A DNA stretch of 63,545 nucleotides from Streptomyces diastatochromogenes (GTDB taxonomy: Bacteria > Actinomycetota > Actinomycetes > Streptomycetales > Streptomycetaceae): the NCBI RefSeq assembly GCF_002242805.1, contig NZ_MCGQ01000037.1:1-63545 (forward strand). The letters run 5' to 3'. Every line of letters begins with the position of its first letter. Positions within the stretch are counted from its first letter, which is position 1. The notes under the pieces are model-generated. The model was not told where the DNA came from. It did not search any database and worked only from the letters and a program-made list of their open reading frames with translations. Shown piece after piece: positions 37,854 through 46,259 of the stretch. The position numbers and the translations under genes are program-made.

Positions 37854-39031
37854 GCCACGCCCTCCCGGGCACCGGGCCGGGCCGGGGCGTCCGCGTGCCG
37901 GAGCACCTGGGCGTCGTGCGCAGCGAGGAACGCCTCCACCGCCGTTCCCCAGCCGAAGCACTCCGCACGCGCGCGTGCGGCCTCCCTTCGCTCGGGCTCG
38001 GAGCGGGACAGCAGCAGCTCCACGGCGTCCGCGAACGCGTCCGCGCGGTCGGCCGCCGCCGCCCCCGCGGACCCGATCACCTCGGGCAGCGCCGACGACG
38101 CGCTCGCCACCACGGGCGTCCCGCACGCCAGGCCCTCCAGTGCGGCCAGCCCGAAGGTCTCGGCGGGTCCGGGCGCCACGCACACGTCGGCGGACGCCTG
38201 GAGCGCGCCGAGCGCGGCCCGGTCGGCGACGTACCCGAGGAACGTCACCGGCAGCCCGCGCTCCCGCGCGCGCTGCTCCAGCCGTGCCCGCAGCGGGCCG
38301 TCCCCGGCCACCACGAGCACCGCCCGCCGCCCACGCCGCAGCAGCGCCTCCAGGGCGTCCAGGGCCGTGCCGGGCCGCTTCTCCACCGACAGCCGGGAGC
38401 ACATCACGAGCAGCACCTCGTCCCCGCGCGCGTGCCGGGCGCGCAGCGCCGGGTCGCGCAGCGCCGGGTGGCGCTCCATCAGGTCGACCCCGAGGGGGGC
38501 GCGTACGACGTTGCGGGCGCCGATCCGTACGAACTCGCGCTCGGCGAACTCCGTGGTGCACACGATCCGCGAGTAGACGTGCGCGGTACGGGTGTTGAGG
38601 GAGTCCGCGGTCCGGGCCGCGAGCTTCTCGGACAGGCCCCACGTGCGCAGTACGCCCTCGGCGGTCTCGTGGGAGACCATCACGGCGGGTACGCGCGCGC
38701 GGCGTGCCCAGCGGCCGGTCCACCGCAGGGTGGTGCGGTCGGAGACCTCCAGGCGGTCCGGGGCCAGGTCCTCCAGGAGGGCGGCCACGCGCCGCTTGTC
38801 GGTCAGGACGCGGTAGCCGCCGGTGCCGGGCAGCACCGGTCCGGGCAGGGTGATGACCCGGCCCTGCTCCGTGTCCCGGTCGGTGTGCCGCTCGCCCGGC
38901 ACGATCAGCACCGGGTCGTGCCCGGCGGCACGAAAGCCCTTGCCCAGCTCGTGCAGGGCCGTGCGCAGGCCACCGGAGGCCGGGGTGACGAAGTTGGCGA
39001 GCCGGACGATGCGCAGGGGTGCGCCGGTCAT
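37850..39031 (-). CDS. GT4-family glycosyltransferase
   Basis: A 393-residue retaining glycosyltransferase with the GT-B fold. The N-terminal half shows LANFVTPASGGLRTALHELGKGFRAAGHD. The C-terminal nucleotide-sugar domain has SRLSVEKRPGTALDALE, FLGYVADRAALGALQASADVCVAPGPAETFGLAALEGLACGTPVV and an EX7E-type acidic pair. It overlaps both neighbours by four bases. It probably transfers mannose or glucose to a lipid or cell-surface acceptor together with the upstream glycosyltransferase. The donor cannot be read from sequence. Confidence 0.9.
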   Translation of the reverse strand: MTGAPLRIVRLANFVTPASGGLRTALHELGKGFRAAGHDPVLIVPGERHTDRDTEQGRVITLPGPVLPGTGGYRVLTDKRRVAALLEDLAPDRLEVSDRTTLRWTGRWARRARVPAVMVSHETAEGVLRTWGLSEKLAARTADSLNTRTAHVYSRIVCTTEFAEREFVRIGARNVVRAPLGVDLMERHPALRDPALRARHARGDEVLLVMCSRLSVEKRPGTALDALEALLRRGRRAVLVVAGDGPLRARLEQRARERGLPVTFLGYVADRAALGALQASADVCVAPGPAETFGLAALEGLACGTPVVASASSALPEVIGSAGAAAADRADAFADAVELLLSRSEPERREAARARAECFGWGTAVEAFLAAHDAQVLRHADAPARPGAREGVA

Positions 39032-40161
39032 ACCGCCACCGCCGTCTTCTTCCGTGCGGCGAGCACGTCCTCGTAGTGCGCGATCAGCTGGTCGCCGACG
39101 GCGGCCCAGGTGCGCCCCTCGACCATGTCCCGCCCGGCGGCGCCGTACGCGGCCAGCAGGCCCGGATCGGCGGCCAGGGTGCGTACCGCCTCCGTCACGG
39201 CGTCCGCGTCTCTCGGCGGGACGAGCAGCCCGGTGCGGCCGTGGGCGACCAGGTCGAGCGGTCCGCCGGCGGCGGGCGCCACCACCGGTACCCCGCTGGC
39301 CATGGCCTCCTGGACGGTCTGGCAGAAGGTCTCGAAGGGGCCGGTGTGCGCGAACAGGTCCAGCGAGGCGAAGATCCGGGCGAGGTCGTGGCCCGTGCGG
39401 CGGCCCAGGAAGACCGCGCCGGGCAGGGCCTCGTCCAGATGGGGCCGGCTGGGGCCGTCGCCGACCACCACGACCCGTACGCCCTCCAGGCCACAGACAC
39501 CGGCCAGGAGTTCGACCTGCTTCTCTGGGGCGAGCCGGCCGACGTAGCCGACGATCAGCTCGCCGTTCGGGGCCAGTTCGCGACGCAACGCCTCATCGCG
39601 GTGCTCTGGCCGAAAACGGACGGTGTCCACACCGCGCGGCCACAGCCGTACCCGGGGCACACCGTGCGCCTCCAGGTCGTGCATCGCTGCGCTGGACGGG
39701 GCGAGGGTGCGGTCGGCGGCGGAGTGCACGGAGCGGATCCGGCGCCAGGCGGCCGCCTCGCCGGCGCCCATGTACGTACGGGCGTAGCCGGCCAGGTCGG
39801 TCTGGTAGACGGCGACGGCGGGGATGCCGAAGCGGGCGGCGGCCGCCATGCCGCGCACGCCGAGGACGAAGGGACTGGCCAGGTGGACCACATCGGCGCG
39901 GTGCTCGGTGAGCGCCGCGGCGAGGCGCCTGCTGGGGAGGGCGACGCGGACCTGGGGGTAGCCGGGAAGGGGGAGAGAAGGGACACGGACGACGGGACAC
40001 GGCGCCTCGAGGGCGTCGGCCTTGGTGCCGGGCGCGGGGGCCGGCGCGACGACGAGCGGGTGGTGGCCGCGATCCACGAGGTGCCGGGCGGTCTGGACCG
40101 CGCAGTGGGCGACGCCGTTCACATCGGGGGGAAAGGATTCGGTCACTATGACGACACGCAT
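39028..40161 (-). CDS. GT4-family glycosyltransferase (MgtA/PimB-like)
   Basis: A 377-residue GT-B enzyme. It begins MRVVIVTESFPPDVNGVAHCAVQTARHL, then shows YQTDLAGYARTYMGAGEAAAWRRIR and the C-terminal GRLAPEKQVELLAG and TFCQTVQEAMASGVPVVAPAAGGPLDLV. These features resemble actinobacterial GDP-mannose-dependent mannosyltransferases acting on phosphatidylinositol or glucuronyl-diacylglycerol lipids. It is the first gene of a three-gene operon with overlapping neighbours. Substrate is inferred only. Confidence 0.88.
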   Translation of the reverse strand: MRVVIVTESFPPDVNGVAHCAVQTARHLVDRGHHPLVVAPAPAPGTKADALEAPCPVVRVPSLPLPGYPQVRVALPSRRLAAALTEHRADVVHLASPFVLGVRGMAAAARFGIPAVAVYQTDLAGYARTYMGAGEAAAWRRIRSVHSAADRTLAPSSAAMHDLEAHGVPRVRLWPRGVDTVRFRPEHRDEALRRELAPNGELIVGYVGRLAPEKQVELLAGVCGLEGVRVVVVGDGPSRPHLDEALPGAVFLGRRTGHDLARIFASLDLFAHTGPFETFCQTVQEAMASGVPVVAPAAGGPLDLVAHGRTGLLVPPRDADAVTEAVRTLAADPGLLAAYGAAGRDMVEGRTWAAVGDQLIAHYEDVLAARKKTAVAV

Positions 40162-40306
40162 ACCGGTGTTGTCGCCGCGCCGGACGTGGCCGCGTCAACG
40201 TCGATCTTTCCGTACGGGGAACGTCCCATGAGCGTTGGACTGCACACCCGAGCAGGTCAGCCGGCCGCCATGTCCGGCTGACCCGCGGGTCACCCGGTGT
40301 TCACCC

Positions 40307-40328
40307 GACGGGCGGTCTCCCGCCCGTC
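40307..40328 (-). terminator. Terminator hairpin downstream of the HEAT-like gene
   Basis: Nine-base arms, GACGGGCGG and CCGCCCGTC, enclose TCTC. It lies about 75 bases past the stop of the minus-strand HEAT-like gene, in the direction of its transcription. A second 9-base stem, GTCAGCCGG / CCGGCTGAC with a nine-base loop, lies just beyond at 40256-40282 and may strengthen it. Confidence 0.7.
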
Positions 40329-40400
40329 CCGTATGCGTGCGACGGCGCTCGGCCCCCCGTGCGAGGGCGCTCGGTCATGCGTGCGAGGTGCGCGGTGAGG

Positions 40401-41819
40401 TCACATGGCCTGGGCGTCCGGTCCGAAGCGGCTGCGGACCGCCGTCTGTACCTCGTCCTCCTCGGCCGGGTCGGCGGCGAGCCGGCGGAGTCGCTCGACG
40501 ACCCGGGCGTCACCGGTCTCGGCGTGCCGGGCGGCGATCTCCCGGGTGGTCTCCTCGCAGTCCCACAGGCATTCGACGGCGAAGCCGGCGGCGAAGGAGG
40601 GGTCGGTGGCGGCCAGGGCGCGGGCGGCGCGGCCGCGTAGGTGGGAGGAGGCCGTCTCGCGGTAGATGTGGCGCAGCACGGGCGCCGCGCAGGCGATGCC
40701 CAGGCGTCCGGTGCCGTCCACCAGGGTCCACAGGGTGGGCGCGTCGGGGCCCTCGCCTCGTACGGCCTCGCGCAGGGCGCCGAGGACGAGGTCGCTGTCC
40801 TGGGCTCCGCCGCGGCAGGCGAGCATGCGGCCGGCGGCGGCTCCGAGGGCGTCGGGGCGCTGGGCCCAGCCACGCGCGCGGTCGACGGCGGCGATGCTGC
40901 GCATCCGTTCGAAGGCGTCGACGGCGGCCTCGACGACGACCGTCGGTCCGTCGGCGACGGCGGCCTCGATCAGGTCGAGGGCGGCGGGGTCGTTGCTGTC
41001 GGCCAGGTAGCGCAGCGCCGTGCAGCGGGCGCCGTCGATGCCGTTCCGCGCGGCCTGGAGGATCTCCGGCCGGTCCTCGGGGCCGGCCACGGCGACCAGA
41101 CAGCGGGCGGCCGGGACGTGCAGGGCGGCACCGCGTTCGATGCCCTGCTGGGCCCATTCGAAGACGGCTCGAACGCTCCACCCGGGGCGGGGCCCGGTGG
41201 GCCGCATCTGGCGCTGCCAGCGGTCGAAGCAGCCGGCTTCCTGGGCGGCACGCACGCGTGTGGCGATCGATTCGCGGGGATCCTCGGCCCACAGTCGCCA
41301 GGGCCTCGGCTCGAAGGCGTCGCGCACGGCGGCGGCCAGTTCGGCCTCGCCCTCGGGGTCGGTGGGGAAGCGGGCCAGGACCGGGGCGGCGAGGGCGCGC
41401 AGGCCCGCGTCGTCGTCCCTGAGGGCCAGCTCGTCCAGGGCCCAGGCCCAGCTGGACCCTTGGGCGGCGTACCTGCGCAGCAGTGCGAGCGCGTCGCGCC
41501 TGCCGTAGGAGGCGAGGTGCCCGAGGACCGCCAGGGCGAGGCCGGTGCGGGACTCGTCGGTGTCGAGGACGTCCTCGGGGTCGAAGAGGTGCGCCTCGAT
41601 GGCGTCCAGCTCGCCGTTCAGGTCGAGGTAGAGCCGGGCGTAGTAGAGGGAGCGGTTCTCCACCTGCCAGTCGTGGCGGGGGTCGCGCAGCACACAGTGG
41701 TTCAGGGCCGCGAGCGCCTCCGCGCGCGGGGCGGTGAGCGCGTGCAGCGTGCCGTCGCCGCGGCCGCGCTGGAGCAGGCCGAGCAGCGTACCGCTGGGCG
41801 CTATGACCGGATCGAACAT
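40401..41819 (-). CDS. HEAT-like repeat protein, hypothetical
   Basis: A 472-residue soluble protein made of helical pairs rich in Ala, Leu, Arg and Asp, such as ALRYLADSNDPAALDLIEAAV, RGRAARALAATDPSFAAGFA and HLASYGRRDALALLRRYAAQG. The spacing is that of HEAT or PBS-lyase-type repeats, which serve as protein-binding scaffolds. There are no catalytic motifs or membrane segments. I start at ATG 41819, since GTGAGG lies about nine bases upstream; GTG at 41834 is an alternative. It stands alone. Its function is unknown. Confidence 0.75.
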   Translation of the reverse strand: MFDPVIAPSGTLLGLLQRGRGDGTLHALTAPRAEALAALNHCVLRDPRHDWQVENRSLYYARLYLDLNGELDAIEAHLFDPEDVLDTDESRTGLALAVLGHLASYGRRDALALLRRYAAQGSSWAWALDELALRDDDAGLRALAAPVLARFPTDPEGEAELAAAVRDAFEPRPWRLWAEDPRESIATRVRAAQEAGCFDRWQRQMRPTGPRPGWSVRAVFEWAQQGIERGAALHVPAARCLVAVAGPEDRPEILQAARNGIDGARCTALRYLADSNDPAALDLIEAAVADGPTVVVEAAVDAFERMRSIAAVDRARGWAQRPDALGAAAGRMLACRGGAQDSDLVLGALREAVRGEGPDAPTLWTLVDGTGRLGIACAAPVLRHIYRETASSHLRGRAARALAATDPSFAAGFAVECLWDCEETTREIAARHAETGDARVVERLRRLAADPAEEDEVQTAVRSRFGPDAQAM

Positions 41820-42119
41820 GGGAAACAGCCTCACATCAAGCGTCGACGCAACCGGGAAACACGCACTACCTGGCCGCGTGACACAACGTCGGAGCGCCCG
41901 CCGTCTCTTGCTTGCTGTAGACCATTTCTCTCTGCCTCTCGTCGGTGGCCCATGCGGACCGCATCACGGTCCGCGCGGTGCGGCAACACCTGCCCAGCCA
42001 TCGCGTCCGTGAATCACGTCGTCATGATGACCCGCGGTGTGTGCTGCCGCGACCGTATTTCCGGCGGCCCTGTACCGCCTCCCCCGTTTTCTGTGTCGTA
42101 CCTGGTCAGGACGTCCGCA
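41820..42119. other. Gene-free 300-base interval
   Basis: No supportable gene is present between the HEAT-like gene start and the ankyrin gene stop, both on the minus strand. It should hold the promoter of the HEAT-like gene. TGTAGACCATT near 41915-41925 contains a partial DasR-like half-site that I do not regard as significant. GCGGACCGCATCACGGTCCGC near 41953-41973 is an imperfect stem-loop and might end the ankyrin transcript. Confidence 0.4.
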
Positions 42120-42512
42120 TCACTGTGCGCCGAACAGTTCCAGGAGTTCCGTCTTGCCGAACATGCGTGCCGTGTCCACGGCCGAGGGAGTACCCGCGGC
42201 GGGATCGGCGCCGCCCTCCAGGAGGGCCTTGATCACTTCCGTCTCACCCTTGAAGACGGCCCCCGCGAGCGGGGTCTGGCCTCGGTCGTTGATCCGGTCC
42301 GCGTCCGCACCCCGGGCGAGCAGGGCGCGCACCGCCTCGGCGTGACCGTGGTAGGCGGCGAGCATCACGAGGGAGTCGCCGCGGTCGTTGGTGAGGTTGG
42401 CCGGAACGCCCTTGTCGACGTACGCCACCAGCTCCTCGGTCTGCCCCTGCCGGGCCAGATCGAAGATCTTGGTCGCCAGCTCCACGACCTCGGGGTCGGG
42501 GGCTTCGCTCAT
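42120..42512 (-). CDS. Ankyrin-repeat protein
   Basis: A 130-residue protein consisting mainly of three ankyrin repeats: DSLVMLAAYHGHAEAVRALLARGADAD, TPLAGAVFKGETEVIKALLEGGADP, and a shorter last repeat. It is soluble and acidic. Ankyrin proteins bind partners; none is indicated here. It is divergent from smeA, sharing a 264-base promoter region with a 13-base palindrome. From memory, small ankyrin proteins of this type are conserved in Streptomyces. Confidence 0.88.
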   Translation of the reverse strand: MSEAPDPEVVELATKIFDLARQGQTEELVAYVDKGVPANLTNDRGDSLVMLAAYHGHAEAVRALLARGADADRINDRGQTPLAGAVFKGETEVIKALLEGGADPAAGTPSAVDTARMFGKTELLELFGAQ

Positions 42513-42676
42513 CGGCCGGACCGCCTCTCGTTACAACCATTCAGGTGAATCGCAAGGGTACTGGCTCGCGCCTCACATGACCCGAAGTGCCCGAGGTAAA
42601 GATCACTGCAGACCCCACCGGACGCAAGCGCCCTGCTCAACCGGCCTACGACGGCTCCGCCGCCTGGGGGAAATGA

Positions 42677-42689
42677 GGTGAATTTCACC
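42677..42689. promoter_or_regulatory. Palindrome in the ankyrin / smeA divergent promoter region
   Basis: GGTGAA and TTCACC flank a single T, giving perfect 6-base arms. Just beyond it is an AT-rich run (TTTTATCGTATAGATA, near 42700-42715) that may hold a -10 element for smeA. The GTG...CAC spacing is five, not the six of the Streptomyces Crp consensus, so I do not call it a Crp site. A WhiA-type GACAC lies at 42759-42763, just before the smeA ribosome binding site. Confidence 0.45.
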
Positions 42690-42776
42690 CTGTTGCACCT
42701 TTTATCGTATAGATACATCCTGTGATCCTGGAAGTACTCATGGTGACTGTCCCCTCTCGACACCAGGAGACCTCAA

Positions 42777-42971
42777 ATGATCCTCTCCCTGTCAGGCGTG
42801 CTCCTGCTCGGCATCATCGTCTTTCTCTTCTTCCGGAAGGACGGGCTCAAGGGCTCGCACGCCGCCGTCTCGGCCCTGTTCGGCTTCTACCTGTCGAGCA
42901 CGGCCATCGCCCCCAGCATCAAGGCAGGTGGCGAGAGCCTGGCGAGCCTCCTCGGCGGCATCAAGTTCTGA
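42777..42971 (+). CDS. smeA: Small sporulation membrane protein SmeA
   Basis: A 64-residue peptide with one strong membrane helix at the N-terminus (LSLSGVLLLGIIVFLFF) followed by a basic stretch and a second weakly hydrophobic region. It precedes a SpoIIIE/FtsK-like gene by 40 bases. Size, sequence type and context match SmeA of S. coelicolor, which targets SffA to sporulation septa; deleting the pair disturbs chromosome segregation and spore maturation. CAGGAGA precedes the ATG. Relatives occur on Streptomyces plasmids beside tra genes, pointing to a shared origin with conjugation systems. Confidence 0.88.
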   Translation: MILSLSGVLLLGIIVFLFFRKDGLKGSHAAVSALFGFYLSSTAIAPSIKAGGESLASLLGGIKF

Positions 42972-43011
42972 CGCTCCCTCTCCCGCCCGTACGCACCATC
43001 AGGAGACAGCA

Positions 43012-44589
43012 GTGGCCCGGCGCCCTCTCCCCCGCATTCTGAGCAAAGACAGCGCACAGATCGCCCGGACGCAGATCGCCCGGAGCCGGGAGCTGGCCCG
43101 GACGGCGGCCGACAGCGCCACCGATGTCCTCCACCCGCTGATCACCATCTCGCGCGGGCTGCGCCGGCTGGCCTCGGCCGGACGGCGCAGGTTTGCCGAG
43201 ACGCCCAAGGACAAACGTGGGCCGCTGCTGTTCCTGGCCGCCTCCGTGGTCCTGTTCGTGGCGCTGGTGCCGTACGGACCGCTGCTCGCCGCCATCACCC
43301 TGATGGCGGCGGCGGCCTGGCAGGGCCGCGACCGCACCCCGTCGGCCCCCGATGGGCCGGACGAAACGCAGAGCGAGCGGCTCCAGTCCCTGTACGAGGC
43401 GCTGGTGCCGTACTTCTCCACCGCCGAGGACCCGGCGCCGCTGTACGCGCACGGCGGAGAGTGGGAGAAGGCCTTCGACACCCACGAGTTCGACGACGGC
43501 GGGCGCCTCGGCCACCTCGTGATCCGCTACCCCGCGTACTTCCCGGACGGCGAGCCCGTGGCCCGCGCGCGGATCGAGCAACTGCTCAGCGCGAAGGCCG
43601 GGCGAGGCCGCGAGTACCACTTCGAGTGGGACGAGGCGGGCAACCGGTTGACGGTGACCGTCCTCGCCCCGCTGCCCACCGACATCGCCGCCCAGCGCTT
43701 CGTCACCGCGCCGGGCGAGACCGTGCTCGGGTTCACCGATCCGAGTGAGGTCCAGCGGACGCTCCCCCTCTCCTACGGAGAGGAACAGCGCGACGTCCCG
43801 CCGGTCGTCTGGCGCACCGGCATCCGCTCGACCGAGCCGCACCTGCTGGCCATGGGCCACCCCGGCAGCGGCACCTCGACCCTGCTGCGCTCGATCGCCC
43901 TGCAGGCGCTCCAGTACGGCGACGTACTGATCGTCGACGGCGGCGGCACCGGCGAGTACGCCTGCCTCATCGGCCGGGACGGGGTGCTGGCCGTGGAGTG
44001 CGCGCCGGCCGGGGCGCTGGCCAGCCTGGAGTGGGCCGCGCAGGAGACCGAGCGGCGGCTCATCGCCATCAACCGGGCCCGGCAGGCGGGCGACCCGCCG
44101 CCCGAGGACACCCGGCGCCCGCTGTGGATCCTGCTGGACCGGCCGACCGTCTTCACCCACCTCACCGCCGCGGACGGCCGCAAGGATCCGCAGGCCCTCC
44201 TCCAGATGCCGTTGCGGCACGGCCGCGCGGCGAACGTGACCGTGGTGGTGACCGAACAGTTCGACAGCGCCGACGCGTTGAGCGAGGGGGTACGGCAGCA
44301 CACGCGCGCGCGTGTCGTGCTGGGGCCTGCCGCGCCTGCGCAGGTGCAGGCGGTGCTGGGGGTACCGGCGCACACGACGTCGCCGGCCCAGGTGCCGCCG
44401 GGGCGGGGGTATGCGCGGCTGGGGTCGGGGCCGGTGCATCGGCTTCAGGTGCCGTCGACTCCGGATCCCTACGACGACGCGACCACGGACGCCGATCGGC
44501 AGGCGGTGCTGGAGTTGCTGCCGCCGCGGACGACTCCCGTCGAGGCGGAAGCGTTGGCTACGGGGGCTGTGGCTGCCGAGAGTTCGTGA
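43012..44589 (+). CDS. sffA: SpoIIIE/FtsK-family protein SffA
   Basis: A 525-residue membrane-anchored protein. Hydrophobic residues about 70-100 (LLFLAASVVLFVALVPYGPLLAAITLMAA) precede a motor-type domain. The P-loop region reads GHPGSGTSTLLRSIALQAL at residues 282-300, so Thr288 stands where the Walker A lysine should be. Walker B-like RPLWILLDRPTV follows. In S. coelicolor SffA is recruited to septa by SmeA in sporulating hyphae. Lacking the lysine, this copy may bind but not hydrolyse ATP normally. GTG at 43012 has AGGAGA upstream; a longer frame would overlap smeA. Confidence 0.88.
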   Translation: MARRPLPRILSKDSAQIARTQIARSRELARTAADSATDVLHPLITISRGLRRLASAGRRRFAETPKDKRGPLLFLAASVVLFVALVPYGPLLAAITLMAAAAWQGRDRTPSAPDGPDETQSERLQSLYEALVPYFSTAEDPAPLYAHGGEWEKAFDTHEFDDGGRLGHLVIRYPAYFPDGEPVARARIEQLLSAKAGRGREYHFEWDEAGNRLTVTVLAPLPTDIAAQRFVTAPGETVLGFTDPSEVQRTLPLSYGEEQRDVPPVVWRTGIRSTEPHLLAMGHPGSGTSTLLRSIALQALQYGDVLIVDGGGTGEYACLIGRDGVLAVECAPAGALASLEWAAQETERRLIAINRARQAGDPPPEDTRRPLWILLDRPTVFTHLTAADGRKDPQALLQMPLRHGRAANVTVVVTEQFDSADALSEGVRQHTRARVVLGPAAPAQVQAVLGVPAHTTSPAQVPPGRGYARLGSGPVHRLQVPSTPDPYDDATTDADRQAVLELLPPRTTPVEAEALATGAVAAESS

Positions 44590-44648
44590 GCGGCCGTCGG
44601 CCGCGGCTGGGCGGGGGTGGGTGTCGCTCGCCCGCGCCGGCGGGGCGC

Positions 44649-46157
44649 CTACGCCACGAACGTCCGAGGCGCCTCCGTACCCCCCGTCGCCCCCGTCTCC
44701 ACCAACCGCGCCGCCGCAGCCAGACGGGCCGCCGCCTCCTCCGCCACCGCTCCGCCGACCGTGAACGGGAGGCGGACGTAGCCCTCGAAGGCGCCGTCGA
44801 CGCCGAAGCGGGGGCCGGAGGGGACGCGGACGCCGACCCGCTCCCCCGCTTCGGCCAGCCTCGAACCCGAGAGGCCACCGGCGCGGACCCAGAGGGTCAG
44901 GCCACCCTTCGGGGTCTCGAACTCCCAGTCGGGCAGTTCCCTGCGCACCGCAGCCACCAGGGCGTCCCGGTTCTCCCGGGCCTGAGCCCGCCGCAGGTCG
45001 ACGGCCTGCTCCCAACCTCCCGTGCTGAACAGCCAGTTCACGGCCAGCTGCTCCAGGACAGGGGTGCCGAGGTCGGCGTACGCGCGCGCGGCGACCAGGC
45101 TGCGGATCACGTCCGGGGCGGCCCGCACCCAGCCGATCCGCATGCCGGCCCAGAACGCCTTGCTGGCCGAGCCGACCGTGATGACGGTGGAACCGGCCGG
45201 GTCGAAGCTGCAGACCGGGCGCGGCATCCCGCCCTCGCCGAACGACTCGTCGAGCCACAGCTCGGTCATCGTCTCGTCGGCCACGAGGACGGTCCCGGCC
45301 GAGCGGGCCGCGTCCACCAGCCGACGCCGCTGGTCCTCGTCGGCGAGCGCGCCGGTCGGGTTGTGGAAGTCGGCGACGACGTACGCGAGCCGGGGCGCGG
45401 CCTCGCGCAGGACCTGGCGCCAGCGGTCCATGTCCCAGCCGGTCAGCCCCTCGGCCATGGCGACGGGCACGAGGCGCGCACCCGCCTCCCGCATCAGCTG
45501 GAGGATGTTGGCGTAGGACGGCGACTCGACGGCGATGCGTTCACCGCGGCCCGCGAAGAGATGGCAGATCGCGTCCATGGCACCCATCGCGCCGGTCGTC
45601 ACCATGATCTGCTCGGGCATGGTGGGGATCCCGCGCGCGGTGTAGCGCTCGGCGATCATCGCGCGCAGGGCCGGCAGCCCGGCCGGGTAGTCGCCGTGTG
45701 TGTGGGCGTACGGCGGCAGTTCCTCCAGCGCTCCCTGCACGGCACGGGTGAGCCACGGCTCCGGGGCCGGCAGTGAGGCGCAGCCCAGGTCGATCACCGA
45801 GCCGAGGGTCTCCGGGGGCAGGGGTTCGAGGCCGCGCGCGGGAAGCGGGTTGCCGGCCGGTACGGCGGTCCAGCTGCCGGCGCCACGCCGGGACTCCAGG
45901 AAGCCCTCGGCGCGCAGCGCCTCGTAGGCGGCGGCGACCGTGGTGCGGCTGACGGAGAGGGAGAGGGCCAGTTCACGCTCGGCGGGCAGGCGGGCGGCCA
46001 CGGGGACGCGACCTTCGAGCACCAGGAGCCTGATGCCGTCGGCCAGGGAACGGTAGGCGGGCGGTCGGCGCGTGCCGGGGCCGGCCGGGCGGTCCTGCTG
46101 GGAGGTGAGCAGCCGGGCGAGCTGTGCGGCCCCCACCGCTGAGGTCCACTGCGCCAT
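44649..46157 (-). CDS. MocR-type regulator (GntR HTH fused to aminotransferase)
   Basis: A 502-residue regulator. The N-terminal winged helix (about 35-100) reads RLPAERELALSLSVSRTTVAAAYEALRAEGFLESRRGAG, and the rest is a class I aminotransferase fold binding pyridoxal phosphate, with the Schiff-base lysine in TVGSASKAFWAGMRIGW and the VADFHNPTGALADEDQR motif. MocR proteins usually sense PLP or an amino compound. It is divergent from a YczE-like membrane protein, a pairing repeatedly seen for MocR regulators, and probably controls it. The 102-base gap holds three GCCA boxes 22-24 bases apart. Confidence 0.93.
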   Translation of the reverse strand: MAQWTSAVGAAQLARLLTSQQDRPAGPGTRRPPAYRSLADGIRLLVLEGRVPVAARLPAERELALSLSVSRTTVAAAYEALRAEGFLESRRGAGSWTAVPAGNPLPARGLEPLPPETLGSVIDLGCASLPAPEPWLTRAVQGALEELPPYAHTHGDYPAGLPALRAMIAERYTARGIPTMPEQIMVTTGAMGAMDAICHLFAGRGERIAVESPSYANILQLMREAGARLVPVAMAEGLTGWDMDRWRQVLREAAPRLAYVVADFHNPTGALADEDQRRRLVDAARSAGTVLVADETMTELWLDESFGEGGMPRPVCSFDPAGSTVITVGSASKAFWAGMRIGWVRAAPDVIRSLVAARAYADLGTPVLEQLAVNWLFSTGGWEQAVDLRRAQARENRDALVAAVRRELPDWEFETPKGGLTLWVRAGGLSGSRLAEAGERVGVRVPSGPRFGVDGAFEGYVRLPFTVGGAVAEEAAARLAAAARLVETGATGGTEAPRTFVA

Positions 46158-46184
46158 GACGATCAGTCCACCTTCCCCGAATTG

Positions 46185-46234
46185 GCCATGGATCGGTTTT
46201 CATCCCAAGCCACAGAGTGTCATGCATCAGGCCA
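46185..46234. promoter_or_regulatory. Possible MocR operator (spaced direct repeats)
   Basis: On the minus strand TGGCCTG, TGGCTTG and TGGCCAA recur with TGGC boxes at 46231-46234, 46209-46212 and 46185-46188, about two helical turns apart. MocR-type regulators are known to bind direct repeats in divergent promoter regions. The repeats are short, so this is only suggestive. Confidence 0.35.
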
Positions 46235-46259
46235 CCATCACCACCCAGGGGGGTATTTC

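Noticed and set aside
41915..41925. DasR half-site TGTAGACCATT
   Set aside because: Only one half of the palindrome is recognisable, and the nearby HEAT-like gene has no link to amino-sugar metabolism.
42677..42689. Crp binding site
   Set aside because: The GTG and CAC halves are separated by five bases, while the Streptomyces Crp consensus needs six.
42777..44589. Integrated conjugative element, from the SmeA-like peptide and FtsK/Tra-like protein
   Set aside because: No integrase, replication gene, attachment repeat or tRNA is nearby, and the pair matches the chromosomal sporulation locus smeA-sffA.
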